Source: Opitutia bacterium
Lineage (GTDB): Bacteria; Verrucomicrobiota; Verrucomicrobiia; Opitutales; Seribacteraceae
Direction of reading: 5' to 3'
Length of the DNA: 7,054 bases
Assembly (NCBI GenBank): GCA_018646565.1
Contig: JABGUO010000477.1
Coordinates: 1-7,054, forward strand
Below, one piece after another: positions 1-7,054 of the stretch. Under the pieces are notes generated by a model that searched no databases, was not told where the DNA came from, and saw nothing but the letters and a program-made list of their open reading frames with translations. The translations under genes were made by a program, and so were the position numbers. Every line of letters starts with the position of its first letter. The first letter of the stretch is position 1.

Positions 1-1847
1 AAGGGCGACTGGAACCTGGTAGAATGTTTTTGGTTGATATGGATGAAGGCCGAATAATCGAGGATGATGAACTTAAAAAGAGCATATCTTCGGAAGCGCC
101 CTATGGTACTTGGTTGAAGAGTTCTTTAATTAATCAAGCGGACCTTCCTGCAGTATCCAGCGATTCAGAGGATGTATTTAGTACCTTGCTCTCTAGGCAA
201 AAAGCATTTGGCTATACTTTTGAAGATTTGCGGTTTTTAATCGGTCCAAGTGCAGAAGTAGGCAAACAACCACTAGGCTCGATGGGTAACGATTCCCCCT
301 TGGCAGTTTTGTCAGAAAAGCCACAGCTTGTTTATAATTATTTCAAACAACTTTTCGCTCAAGTAACCAATCCGCCCATTGATCCGATTCGTGAGGAAAT
401 TGTGACTGCATCGGTTACTTTCCTTGGCTCGGAAGGAAACCTTACTAAGCCAGGTCCCGATAGTGCACGAATGATTAAATTTGAAAGTCCATTAGTGGAC
501 GACCAAGTTATTCGTCAACTGCAGGGAGAATTACCCGTCCCGTTCAAATCGATAACTTTATCAGCTTTATTCAATGCTGAAACAAACGAAAAGCCTTGTG
601 CCAAGGCATTGGAGGCTTCCTTGGAAGATCTTTTCCTTCAGGCTGACCGAGCGATTGAAAACGGAGTTAATTTGTTAATCATTTCAGATCGAGGAATTAA
701 TTCTCGGCAAGCAGCTATACCTTGTTTGCTTGCATCTTCAGGGTTACACCACCATTTGATTCGAGAAGGTACACGCACAAAAGTATCGATTATTGTCGAA
801 TCGGGAGAGCCCCGGGAAGTCCAGCATTTCGCTTTATTGCTTGGGTATGGAGCGGATTTGATTAATCCTTATCTGGCCTTGGAAACCGTTCGCCATCTCA
901 TACATACTGGAGATCTGCAGGCTGACCCTGATTCTGCGTGCCAGAAATTCCTTAAGGCAAATTTAAACGGAGTCATCAAGACCATGTCCAAGATGGGAAT
1001 CTCCACGATTGCATCTTATCGTGGAGCACAAATATTTGAGGCGATCGGCTTGAATAAGGAGGTCATCGACCAATATTTTACCAAAACATCCTCTCGAGTT
1101 TCAGGTATTGGGTTGAGTGCTCTTTCGGAAGAAACACTCACCCGTCACAGCACTGGTTTTTCCGAGCGGCCTGACAGCAGAGCTTCAGATTTAGATCCTG
1201 GAGGTGTATACCAGTGGCGAGCAAATGGTGAAAAGCATCTTTTTAACCCCACTACCATCCATAAATTACAAAAAGCTACCAAGCTTGGAAATTTTTCTGT
1301 TTTTCGGGAATATTCGGATGCGGTGAACGATCAATCAAAAGATCTGTTCACATTACGCGGATTGATGGATTTTAATTTCGACTCTTCCAAGGAAATTCCA
1401 CTAGACCGAGTTGAGTCTGTATCAGATATCGTTAAGCGATTTAAAACCGGTGCTATGTCATACGGGTCGATTTCAAAGGAAGCTCACGAAAGTTTAGCTA
1501 TCGCGATGAATCGACTAGGTGGCAAATCCAATACTGGAGAGGGCGGTGAAGATCTCGAGCGTTTTACTCCTGATACGAACGGTGATTCCCGACGGTCCGC
1601 AATCAAACAGGTTGCGAGCGGCCGTTTTGGAGTAACTAGTTTTTACTTGGTGAATTCGGATGAAATACAAATCAAAATTGTACAGGGAGCTAAGCCTGGT
1701 GAAGGTGGCGAATTGCCTGGTCACAAGGTCCTGCCACCTATTGCCAAAACAAGGGGAACTACCCCTGGCGTAGGATTAATTTCTCCACCTCCACATCATG
1801 ATATTTATTCAATCGAAGATTTGGCCGAACTGATTCACGATCTGTAA
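1..1847 (+). CDS. gltB: gltB upstream part: end of amidotransferase domain, central domain, first part of FMN domain
   Basis: The frame is open at the window edge. The ATG at nt 24 is an internal methionine, not a start, because the preceding codons (nt 3-23, GRLEPGR) belong to the conserved [12 protein letters not shown] segment that ends the amidotransferase domain. The central domain follows. It is recognisable by [12 protein letters not shown] and [20 protein letters not shown] (about nt 282-390) and by [20 protein letters not shown] (about nt 993-1052). The FMN-binding synthase domain begins around nt 1350 and shows [15 protein letters not shown] (about nt 1455-1499), [11 protein letters not shown] and [15 protein letters not shown]. 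Translation ends at TAA 1845-1847, directly after LAELIHDL, in the middle of the (beta/alpha)8 barrel. A protein ending here would lack the rest of the FMN site, the 3Fe-4S cluster and the C-terminal beta-helix, so it should be inactive. Assignment to the family is secure; the biological status of the stop is not. Confidence 0.93.
   Translation, partial: GRLEPGRMFLVDMDEGRIIEDDELKKSISSEAPYGTWLKSSLINQADLPAVSSDSEDVFSTLLSRQKAFGYTFEDLRFLIGPSAEVGKQPLGSMGNDSPLAVLSEKPQLVYNYFKQLFAQVTNPPIDPIREEIVTASVTFLGSEGNLTKPGPDSARMIKFESPLVDDQVIRQLQGELPVPFKSITLSALFNAETNEKPCAKALEASLEDLFLQADRAIENGVNLLIISDRGINSRQAAIPCLLASSGLHHHLIREGTRTKVSIIVESGEPREVQHFALLLGYGADLINPYLALETVRHLIHTGDLQADPDSACQKFLKANLNGVIKTMSKMGISTIASYRGAQIFEAIGLNKEVIDQYFTKTSSRVSGIGLSALSEETLTRHSTGFSERPDSRASDLDPGGVYQWRANGEKHLFNPTTIHKLQKATKLGNFSVFREYSDAVNDQSKDLFTLRGLMDFNFDSSKEIPLDRVESVSDIVKRFKTGAMSYGSISKEAHESLAIAMNRLGGKSNTGEGGEDLERFTPDTNGDSRRSAIKQVASGRFGVTSFYLVNSDEIQIKIVQGAKPGEGGELPGHKVLPPIAKTRGTTPGVGLISPPPHHDIYSIEDLAELIHDL
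1845..1847 (+). other. gltB: In-frame premature TAA in gltB
   Basis: The local codons read GAT CTG TAA AAT TCC AAT CAT. The family pattern here, recalled from E. coli and other GltB proteins, is HDLK/FDLK followed by a variable loop and then VKLVSE, so the stop replaces a lysine. A single A-to-T change from AAA accounts for it. The reading frame is the same before and after, so no indel is involved. Confidence 0.9.
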
Positions 1848-1892
1848 AATTCCAATCATCATGCTCGTATCAATGTAAAATTAGTTTCGGAA

Positions 1893-3389
1893 GTGGGCGT
1901 GGGCACAGTAGCTGCGGGAGTGGCCAAGGCAAAGGCAGATGTCATCCTTGTCTCGGGATATGACGGTGGAACGGGTGCATCCCCCCGGTCATCCATCCAG
2001 CATGCAGGAGCTCCATGGGAATTAGGATTGGCGGAAACTAATCAAACTTTGCTGCTAAATGATTTGCGCAGTCGGGTAATTTTGGAGACTGATGGTCAAC
2101 TTAAAACGGGTAGAGATGTGGTTATTGCCTGCCTGTTGGGAGCCGAAGAATTTGGTTTTGCCACTGCACCACTCATTACTCTTGGATGTTTGATGATGCG
2201 TGTATGTCACAAGAACACTTGTCCTGTGGGTATAGCCACTCAAGATCCAAGGTTGCGTGAAAAGTTTGCCGGTGGAGCAGATGCCGTTGTCAATTTCATG
2301 AATTTTGTTGCCGAAGAAATTAGGGAAACCATGGCCAAACTAGGCTTTCGTACAATAAACGAAATGGTTGGTCGGGTGGACAAGCTCGAATTAAGAAAAG
2401 CAATTAATCATTGGAAAGCCAAAGGCCTTGATTATTCCGCAATTTTACACCGCCCTGATGTTGGACCAGAAGTGGGAACTTATTGCCAAATGAAGCAAGA
2501 TCATTTGCTTGATCGTTCGTTAGATAATCGTGAAATTCTTAAACGAGCAATGCCTGCAATTGAAAATGGTCAAGCGGTTAATATTGATCTTCCTGTGATT
2601 AATACCGACCGTGTTGTAGGTACCATTACTGGTGCTGAAATTTCGAGAAAGCATGGACCCAACGGACTTCCTGAAGATACCGTGAAGATAAACCTAGCCG
2701 GGTCTGCGGGACAAAGCCTAGGAGCCTTCTGCCCCAAAGGAATGACTTTTACGGTAACTGGCGATACCAATGACTACTTAGGCAAGGGTTTATCGGGCGG
2801 AAAGATTATTGTTCGGCCTCCTGAGGATTCTCCTTTTGTTGCCCATGAGAACGTCATTGCAGGAAATGTATGCTTTTATGGAGCTACGGCCGGTCAGGCT
2901 TTTGTGTCAGGCGTAGTAGGGGAAAGATTTTGCGTTAGAAATTCTGGAGTTCATGCTGTGGTTGAAGGATTGGGAGATCATGGTTGCGAATACATGACCG
3001 GTGGATTGGTATTGTGCCTTGGAAAAACAGGTAGAAACTTCGGAGCTGGTATGTCTGGAGGAGTCGCTTACATCTATGACGAAGAGGGTGATTTCGTTTC
3101 AACCAAGTTAAATACAGAGATGGTAAAGACTTACCCATTAGTCGAGTGCGATGACCACGAAATCGATTTAATAAAAAGCTTAATCACTCGTCATGTTGAA
3201 TACACTGACTCTCCTCGAGGAATTGATCTCCTGAATGACTGGTCGTCAGCTGCAGAAAAATTTGTAAAGATTATGCCCGAAGACTATGAGCGCGTTCTAT
3301 TTGCTCTTAAAAAAGCAGAAGAACGAGGACTTGAAGGGGATGATGCAATCCAGGCCGCATTTGAAGAAAATGTGGCTGCAGGTCACTAA
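1893..3389 (+). CDS. gltB: gltB downstream part: rest of FMN domain, 3Fe-4S cluster motif, GXGXG C-terminal domain
   Basis: This part is in the same frame as the upstream half. Homology resumes immediately after the stop ([17 protein letters not shown] from nt 1848), upstream of the first possible in-frame start, a GTG at 1893. That GTG lies inside the conserved [10 protein letters not shown] motif and has no Shine-Dalgarno sequence, so it is very unlikely to be a true start. Visible features in order: DGGTGASP (about nt 1962-1985, FMN/substrate region); the cysteine motif C-x5-C-x4-C with cysteine codons at 2187, 2205 and 2220, the ligands of the 3Fe-4S cluster; then the glutamate synthase C-terminal GXGXG beta-helix domain from about nt 2580 to 3150, with [30 protein letters not shown] and GAGMSGG repeats. 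The end is normal, 25 nt before gltD. No further stops or frameshifts are seen, so this half still looks like a gene under selection. Confidence 0.9.
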   Translation: MGVGTVAAGVAKAKADVILVSGYDGGTGASPRSSIQHAGAPWELGLAETNQTLLLNDLRSRVILETDGQLKTGRDVVIACLLGAEEFGFATAPLITLGCLMMRVCHKNTCPVGIATQDPRLREKFAGGADAVVNFMNFVAEEIRETMAKLGFRTINEMVGRVDKLELRKAINHWKAKGLDYSAILHRPDVGPEVGTYCQMKQDHLLDRSLDNREILKRAMPAIENGQAVNIDLPVINTDRVVGTITGAEISRKHGPNGLPEDTVKINLAGSAGQSLGAFCPKGMTFTVTGDTNDYLGKGLSGGKIIVRPPEDSPFVAHENVIAGNVCFYGATAGQAFVSGVVGERFCVRNSGVHAVVEGLGDHGCEYMTGGLVLCLGKTGRNFGAGMSGGVAYIYDEEGDFVSTKLNTEMVKTYPLVECDDHEIDLIKSLITRHVEYTDSPRGIDLLNDWSSAAEKFVKIMPEDYERVLFALKKAEERGLEGDDAIQAAFEENVAAGH

Positions 3390-3414
3390 TTTTAACTTTT
3401 ATTCCTCTCGAATT

Positions 3415-4896
3415 ATGGGAAAACCAACCGGATTTTTAGAACACGAAAGGCAATCCATACCTGATCGCTCTCCTTTGGAAAGAATCAAGGACTGGAAAGA
3501 AATACATGAACCTTTCGACGAAGATAAAGTACGCCAGCAAGGCTCCAGGTGCATGGATTGTGGTACACCCTATTGTCATACTGGAATGACGTTAGCTAAT
3601 ATGGCTAGTGGCTGCCCGATCAACAACTTGATTCCCGAATGGAATGACTTGGTCTACAAAGGAAAATGGCGTGATGCCTTGGCTCGTTTGCACAAGACTA
3701 ATAACTTTCCTGAATTTACCGGACGCGTTTGCCCTGCTCCTTGTGAAGGCTCTTGTGTGCTTGGAGTTATTGAACCGCCCGTCACCATTAAGAGTATAGA
3801 ATGCTCAATCATTGACAAAGGATTTGCAGAAGGTTGGGTAACTCCTCAGCCCCCTGCCCGCAGATCTGGCAAAAAAATAGCTGTTGTAGGTTCTGGGCCA
3901 GCTGGAATGGCAACGGCTGATCAATTAAATAAAGCCGGTCACTTAGTTACCGTTTACGAACGGGCGGACCGGATTGGTGGCTTATTACTTTATGGAATTC
4001 CCAACATGAAGTTGGAAAAAGAAATTGTCCAAAGAAGAGTCGATTTGATGGCTGCTGAAGGTATCAAGTTTGTAGTTTCCACTGAGATCGGAAAAGATTT
4101 GCCTGCCAAGTCCCTTTTGGAAGATTTTGATTCGGTCGTTTTATGCTGTGGAGCTACTAAGCCAAGAGACTTACCGATTGAGGGAAGAGAGCTCAAGGGT
4201 GTTCATTATGCAATGGAATTCTTGACGATTAATACTCAGGGACTGCTTGAACTTAAAGATGTTACAGCTTTTGAAACTGCAGCCAACAGCAAAGATGTTG
4301 TAGTGATTGGAGGAGGGGATACCGGCACTGATTGTGTGGGAACTTCCGTTCGTCACGGCTGCAAGAGTATTACGCAGTTGGAAATCATGCCCCGTCCACC
4401 TGAAGAAAGGGCAGATGACAATCCATGGCCCGAATGGCCCAAAGTTTACAAGATGGACTATGGACAGGAAGAGGCCAAAGAAGTTTTTGGAGAAGATCCG
4501 CGCAATTATTTGACCATGACCAAAAAGTTTAGTGGAGATGATCAAGGCAACCTTAAAGGTGTGATAATTTGCGACATTGAATGGAAGATGGAGGACGGGA
4601 GATATTCTCCAGTCGAAGTTCAGGGAAGTGAGCGAGAAATACCTGCCCAAGCTGCTTTTTTAGCAATGGGTTTTCTTGGACCTGAAGATACCATTGCTGA
4701 AGAATTGGGCTTAGCACGAGATTCTAGGTCAAATGTACAGGCAGACTATGGAAGGTTTTCCACTAATATTGAGGGCGTATTTGCTGCTGGAGATATGAGG
4801 CGTGGTCAATCTTTGGTGGTTTGGGCAATTAATGAAGGCAGAGCAGCAGCTCGTGAATGCGACCGTTATTTAATGGGCGAAACTTCGCTTCCATAA
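3415..4896 (+). CDS. gltD: gltD, glutamate synthase (NADPH) small subunit
   Basis: This is the beta subunit of NADPH-GOGAT. It takes electrons from NADPH through FAD and two 4Fe-4S clusters to the FMN in GltB. The ATG at 3415 gives 493 residues, in the usual range. The N-terminal Fe-S domain has cysteines at 46, 49, 54 and 67 (CMDCGTPYC and [16 protein letters not shown]) and at 106, 110 and 114 (CPAPCEGSC). The FAD-binding dinucleotide fold is at 157-164 (VVGSGPAG) with its acidic strand end at E182. The NADPH fold is at 297-304 (VIGGGDTG). The C-terminal FAD-contacting motif is [27 protein letters not shown] at 454-476. The frame stays open upstream to a possible GTG at 3286, but that extension lies inside gltB, has unconserved sequence and is rejected as a start. 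The gap after gltB is 25 nt with no clear Shine-Dalgarno sequence. All key motifs are intact, in contrast to the broken gltB. Confidence 0.97.
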   Translation: MGKPTGFLEHERQSIPDRSPLERIKDWKEIHEPFDEDKVRQQGSRCMDCGTPYCHTGMTLANMASGCPINNLIPEWNDLVYKGKWRDALARLHKTNNFPEFTGRVCPAPCEGSCVLGVIEPPVTIKSIECSIIDKGFAEGWVTPQPPARRSGKKIAVVGSGPAGMATADQLNKAGHLVTVYERADRIGGLLLYGIPNMKLEKEIVQRRVDLMAAEGIKFVVSTEIGKDLPAKSLLEDFDSVVLCCGATKPRDLPIEGRELKGVHYAMEFLTINTQGLLELKDVTAFETAANSKDVVVIGGGDTGTDCVGTSVRHGCKSITQLEIMPRPPEERADDNPWPEWPKVYKMDYGQEEAKEVFGEDPRNYLTMTKKFSGDDQGNLKGVIICDIEWKMEDGRYSPVEVQGSEREIPAQAAFLAMGFLGPEDTIAEELGLARDSRSNVQADYGRFSTNIEGVFAAGDMRRGQSLVVWAINEGRAAARECDRYLMGETSLP

Positions 4897-4911
4897 TCCC
4901 CCTATTTTTAT

Positions 4912-5508
4912 ATGCAAGTAGTTTGTTTGGATCTTGAGGGAGTTCTAATCCCTGAAATTTGGATTGCTTTTGCTGAGAAAACTCAAGTTTTAGAGCTCAA
5001 GCGGACCACTCGAGATGAGCCTGATTATAAAAAGTTAATGGATTACAGGTTGGATATACTCGATAAAAACGGGTTTACACTTCCTCAAATTCAAGATGTT
5101 ATCGATACTTTAGAGCCCTTGCCTGGAGCGGTTGAATTTTTAGCAAAGCTTAGAGCTTCTCATGAATTGATCATTCTTTCTGATACTTTTCGAGAATTTG
5201 CTCTTCCTTTGATAAATAAACTCGGGAACCCGACTCTTTTTTGCCATGAATTGCAAGTAAGCAAGTCTGGTCGTATTGAAGAAGTTAAGTTGCGCTTAGC
5301 TGATCATAAAAGAAAAACCGTGCAATATTTACAGAAGTTAAATTTTGAAGTGATTGCATCTGGGGACAGTTATAATGATCTCGGAATGTTGCTGTCAGCA
5401 GATCGTTGCTCTTTCTTTAATCCGCCAACTTCTTTAATGGTTGAGTATCCTGATATTGAGGTGGCCAGAAATTACGATTTACTTCACCAATTTATTCAAG
5501 GAAGCTAG
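4912..5508 (+). CDS. thrH: ThrH-type phosphoserine phosphatase / phosphoserine:homoserine phosphotransferase
   Basis: This is a 198-residue HAD-superfamily protein that closely resembles Pseudomonas aeruginosa ThrH (about 205 residues) along its whole length. Motif I is CLDLEGVLIPEIWIAFAEKT, with nucleophile D7 and acid/base E9 in the ThrH-style DLEG form. Motif II is LSDTF with S90. A conserved lysine (K134, DHKRKTV) fits motif III, and motif IV is GDSYND at 151-156 with Mg-binding D152 and D156. Known for the family: dephosphorylation of L-phosphoserine and transfer of its phosphate to homoserine, giving the threonine precursor phosphohomoserine; the protein is cytosolic. The start ATG at 4912 is 15 nt after gltD. 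The spacer is pyrimidine-rich with no Shine-Dalgarno sequence, but homology begins at residue 1, so the start is firm. Context: SerC makes phosphoserine with glutamate as amino donor, so placement after GOGAT makes metabolic sense. The main alternative is a plain SerB-like phosphatase, but the DLEG motif and overall match favour ThrH. Confidence 0.93.
   Translation: MQVVCLDLEGVLIPEIWIAFAEKTQVLELKRTTRDEPDYKKLMDYRLDILDKNGFTLPQIQDVIDTLEPLPGAVEFLAKLRASHELIILSDTFREFALPLINKLGNPTLFCHELQVSKSGRIEEVKLRLADHKRKTVQYLQKLNFEVIASGDSYNDLGMLLSADRCSFFNPPTSLMVEYPDIEVARNYDLLHQFIQGS
5498..5504 (+). promoter_or_regulatory. Possible weak ribosome binding site for the FMN reductase-like gene
   Basis: A purine-rich AAGGAAG lies inside the last codons of thrH, about 12 nt before the ATG at 5517. 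This is longer than ideal spacing. It is the only Shine-Dalgarno-like sequence seen ahead of any complete gene start in the window, so it may be coincidental. Confidence 0.3.
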
Positions 5509-5516
5509 AGCATCAG

Positions 5517-6068
5517 ATGATTGAAATCATTGTTGGTACTAACCGTCGTAATAGCTCTTCCGCTGTGGCTGCTAATTGGTTACACGATTTTTATTCCGAT
5601 TTGTCAGAGTCAAGCCAAGTGATGGATTTAACAGATCTGCCCTTGGAAACTTTTTCCCCTGATGCTTACAAGGAAAAGCCTGAGAAGGTAAGAACTTTTA
5701 CTGATAGAGTATTAAACGCCAAGGGACTGGTTGTGGTCACACCGGAATATAACGGTAGTATGGCAGGTGCCCTGAAACTTTTTATTGATCTTTTACCTTT
5801 TCCTGAAAGCTTTGAAAATCGACCGGTCTGCTACCTCGGACTTGCTTCTGGACAATTTGGAGCCTTACGCCCTGTCGAGCATTTGATGCAAGTATTTGGT
5901 TATCGAAATGCTTATAATTTTCCTAAAAGAGTTTTTCTGCCATTTTGTCATAATTGTATTGATCCTGAAAAGGGAGTAACCGATGAGGAGTCGGCCCTGC
6001 GTTTGCAGCAACAAGCCATCGGATTTATCGAATTTTGTAATCTTTTACAAAGTCGAAACCCGGAATAG
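5517..6068 (+). CDS. NADPH-dependent FMN reductase family flavoprotein
   Basis: This is a 183-residue protein with the flavodoxin-like fold of the NADPH-dependent FMN reductase family (Pfam NADPH_dep_FMN_red), close to the family's usual 180-190 residues. The N-terminal strand and phosphate loop are MIEIIVGTNRRNSSS (1-15). The hallmark PEYNGSMAGALKLFID is at 76-91, where PEYN contacts the flavin. A second flavin-side loop, GLASGQFGALRPVEHL, is at 108-123. The protein is cytosolic, with no signal peptide or membrane segment. Members reduce FMN, quinones, azo dyes or chromate; the physiological substrate cannot be read from sequence, so no gene symbol is given. The ATG at 5517 lies 8 nt after the thrH stop. 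A purine run AAGGAAG at 5498-5504 could act as a weak Shine-Dalgarno sequence at about 12 nt spacing. A role in supplying reduced flavin near the FMN/FAD enzyme GOGAT is possible but is only inference. Confidence 0.9.
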   Translation: MIEIIVGTNRRNSSSAVAANWLHDFYSDLSESSQVMDLTDLPLETFSPDAYKEKPEKVRTFTDRVLNAKGLVVVTPEYNGSMAGALKLFIDLLPFPESFENRPVCYLGLASGQFGALRPVEHLMQVFGYRNAYNFPKRVFLPFCHNCIDPEKGVTDEESALRLQQQAIGFIEFCNLLQSRNPE

Positions 6069-6078
6069 TTTTTTTACT

Positions 6079-7054
6079 ATGAATTGTTCTGGGTTATCCG
6101 TAGTTGCAACCCATGCTTGCGGTTGGCCTAACCTTACGAAATTGGATAACGGTGATTTATTTTGTGTATATTTCAACGCCCCAAGCCATGGCTTAATGCA
6201 AGGTGATTTAGTTTGTTCTAAAAGAAAGCCAAATGAAACAAAATGGAAAAGAATTTCCATTGTATCCAGGAGACCACCGAATGGAAATCGTATGCACTTG
6301 TCGGTTGGTCAGGCACACAATGGAGACCTCCTTTGCTTCAGTAGCGGTTTTATTTTAAAAGACGAAAAGTTCGTTGGCTTTGCAGGTCATTGGCTTTCTC
6401 GGTCAATGGATGGTGGCCTTACCTGGGATGAACAGAAACATCCGACCATTCCTCAAAAACTAAAAAGTTGCATTCCTTACGGTCGAATTATTCGTATCGG
6501 CAAAACAACTTTAGCCTATTCTTGCTATCGAAGTCAGGGTAGGGGGAAACCATCAGAATCCTGGGTGTGCTTTTCCGATGATGATGGTTTAACCTGGAAA
6601 CGATTTTACAAACTCGGCAGAAACGATTCGAATGAAGTCGCCCTGTGTTCTCTTTCAAATGGCAACTTACTCGCTGCAGTTCGCACGCATGTAGATCATC
6701 ATCTAAAAGTCTGTGAGTTTTCTCTTGTCGGAAAGAAATCTATAGAAAAGGGAGCGGTTTCATTACCAATGCAGCATCCTGCTGATCTTATTCAAGTGGG
6801 TTTAAATTGCTTGCTCATGACTTATGGTTTACGCAACCGCGGATTGATGGGACTGGCTGTGCGCATTAGCCTTGATTTTGGACAGACATGGTTGCCACCT
6901 TGCACTATTGATCAATTTGGGGATAAGGCAACGGATGTGGGGTATCCTTCAACGGTTTGTTTAGATAAAAAAGGAACTTTGGAAACTGTATATTATACAG
7001 ATTTCGAACCAAATCTCACCGCCAAGCCTAATTGTTATCGAGTGATTTCAAAAA
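6079..7054 (+). CDS. BNR/Asp-box sialidase-like beta-propeller protein, 3' end outside the window
   Basis: The frame opens at ATG 6079, 10 nt after the previous stop (T-rich spacer, no Shine-Dalgarno), and stays open for 325 codons to the window edge. Three Asp-boxes (S-x-D-x-G-x-x-W) are clear: SMDGGLTW at residues 109-116, SDDDGLTW at 166-173 and SLDFGQTW at 264-271. A degenerate fourth, with a terminal W, is near 46-56. The N-terminal WPNLTKLDNGDLFCVY and the late DVGYPSTVCLDKKGTLETVYY-like segment (286-306) are typical of bacterial proteins annotated as sialidase-family or exo-alpha-sialidase-like. The latter usually lies near the C-terminus, so the gene is probably almost complete. No signal peptide is visible, so the protein is likely cytoplasmic. 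The Arg-Ile-Pro motif common near the N-terminus of true sialidases is not seen, so sialidase activity should not be assumed; another glycan-related or structural role is equally possible. The fold call is strong, the function is not. Confidence 0.87.
   Translation, partial: MNCSGLSVVATHACGWPNLTKLDNGDLFCVYFNAPSHGLMQGDLVCSKRKPNETKWKRISIVSRRPPNGNRMHLSVGQAHNGDLLCFSSGFILKDEKFVGFAGHWLSRSMDGGLTWDEQKHPTIPQKLKSCIPYGRIIRIGKTTLAYSCYRSQGRGKPSESWVCFSDDDGLTWKRFYKLGRNDSNEVALCSLSNGNLLAAVRTHVDHHLKVCEFSLVGKKSIEKGAVSLPMQHPADLIQVGLNCLLMTYGLRNRGLMGLAVRISLDFGQTWLPPCTIDQFGDKATDVGYPSTVCLDKKGTLETVYYTDFEPNLTAKPNCYRVISK

Larger units (their letters stand above)
1..3389 (+). pseudogene. gltB: gltB, glutamate synthase (NADPH) large subunit, 5'-truncated by the window and interrupted by an in-frame stop
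   Basis: Seen: one reading frame, with codons starting at nt 3, runs to the TAA at 3387-3389 and matches glutamate synthase large subunit throughout, broken only by a TAA at 1845-1847. About 1128 codons are present. Family members are roughly 1500-1530 residues, so about 400 residues, essentially the class II glutamine amidotransferase domain, lie upstream of the window. Known: the alpha subunit hydrolyses glutamine, channels the ammonia to an FMN site and reduces the 2-iminoglutarate formed from 2-oxoglutarate; electrons come from NADPH through GltD. The adjacent gltD marks this as the NADPH type rather than the ferredoxin type. Inferred: as written, the gene cannot make a full-length subunit. 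Because everything else is intact, a sequence error or a very recent mutation is more likely than an old pseudogene. The two halves are described separately below. Confidence 0.85.

Noticed and set aside
1845..1847. Alternative genetic code or selenocysteine/pyrrolysine-type recoding at the internal stop
   Set aside because: Those systems use TGA or TAG, not TAA. TAA is also used as the normal stop of gltB and gltD, and the expected residue is lysine.
1893..1895. GTG 1893 as a genuine start for a separate C-terminal GltB protein
   Set aside because: Homology to GltB continues upstream right up to the TAA, the codon is inside a conserved motif, there is no ribosome binding site, and the product would begin mid-barrel.
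3286..3414. N-terminal extension of gltD starting at GTG 3286
   Set aside because: It overlaps the conserved 3' end of gltB by over 100 nt, its residues do not resemble GltD, and the ATG at 3415 gives the normal family length and N-terminus.
4171..4650. Minus-strand open frame of 159 codons
   Set aside because: It lies entirely antisense to gltD, whose NADPH-binding motif and flanking conserved residues explain this stretch; its translation shows no recognisable domain.
4897..4911. Terminator or promoter between gltD and thrH
   Set aside because: The 15-nt spacer is too short and has no inverted repeat, so read-through transcription is the simpler view.
6045..6260. Minus-strand open frame of 71 codons
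   Set aside because: It is antisense to the end of the flavin reductase gene and the start of the Asp-box gene, both supported by clear motifs; its translation is not family-like.

Overview
The window is a tightly packed piece of a bacterial chromosome. All recognisable genes lie on the + strand, in the order gltB (5' end outside the window) - gltD - thrH - an NADPH-dependent FMN reductase-like flavoprotein - a BNR/Asp-box sialidase-like gene (3' end outside the window). The gaps between genes are 25, 15, 8 and 10 nt. There is no visible terminator or promoter between them, so the block reads like a single transcription unit. No RNA genes, mobile elements, CRISPR arrays or long repeats were seen, and no gene-free stretch exceeds about 30 nt.

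The first half encodes the two subunits of NADPH-type glutamate synthase (GOGAT). This enzyme makes two glutamates from glutamine and 2-oxoglutarate. The main anomaly is in the large subunit: the gltB frame is continuous from nt 3 to nt 3389 except for one in-frame TAA at 1845-1847. It sits inside the FMN-binding barrel domain, where homologues have a lysine. No frameshift accompanies it, and both sides are otherwise intact and well conserved. This is either a base error, a very recent nonsense mutation, or much less likely a recoded codon.

The second half links to amino-acid metabolism through thrH, a HAD-family phosphoserine phosphatase / phosphoserine:homoserine phosphotransferase. Phosphoserine is made by a glutamate-dependent transaminase, so GOGAT and ThrH touch the same nitrogen flow. 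A small flavodoxin-fold reductase follows. The last gene, from ATG 6079 and open to the window edge, has three good Asp-boxes. It has no signal peptide and looks like a cytoplasmic beta-propeller protein of the sialidase superfamily.

Organism: base composition is moderately AT-rich, recognisable Shine-Dalgarno sequences are absent or weak at the starts, and the genes use the standard code (TAA and TAG stops, tryptophan as TGG). A thrH gene beside gltBD and a cytoplasmic BNR protein would fit an environmental, possibly aquatic, bacterium such as a verrucomicrobial (Opitutae-like) lineage. That placement is an impression, not a demonstrated result.
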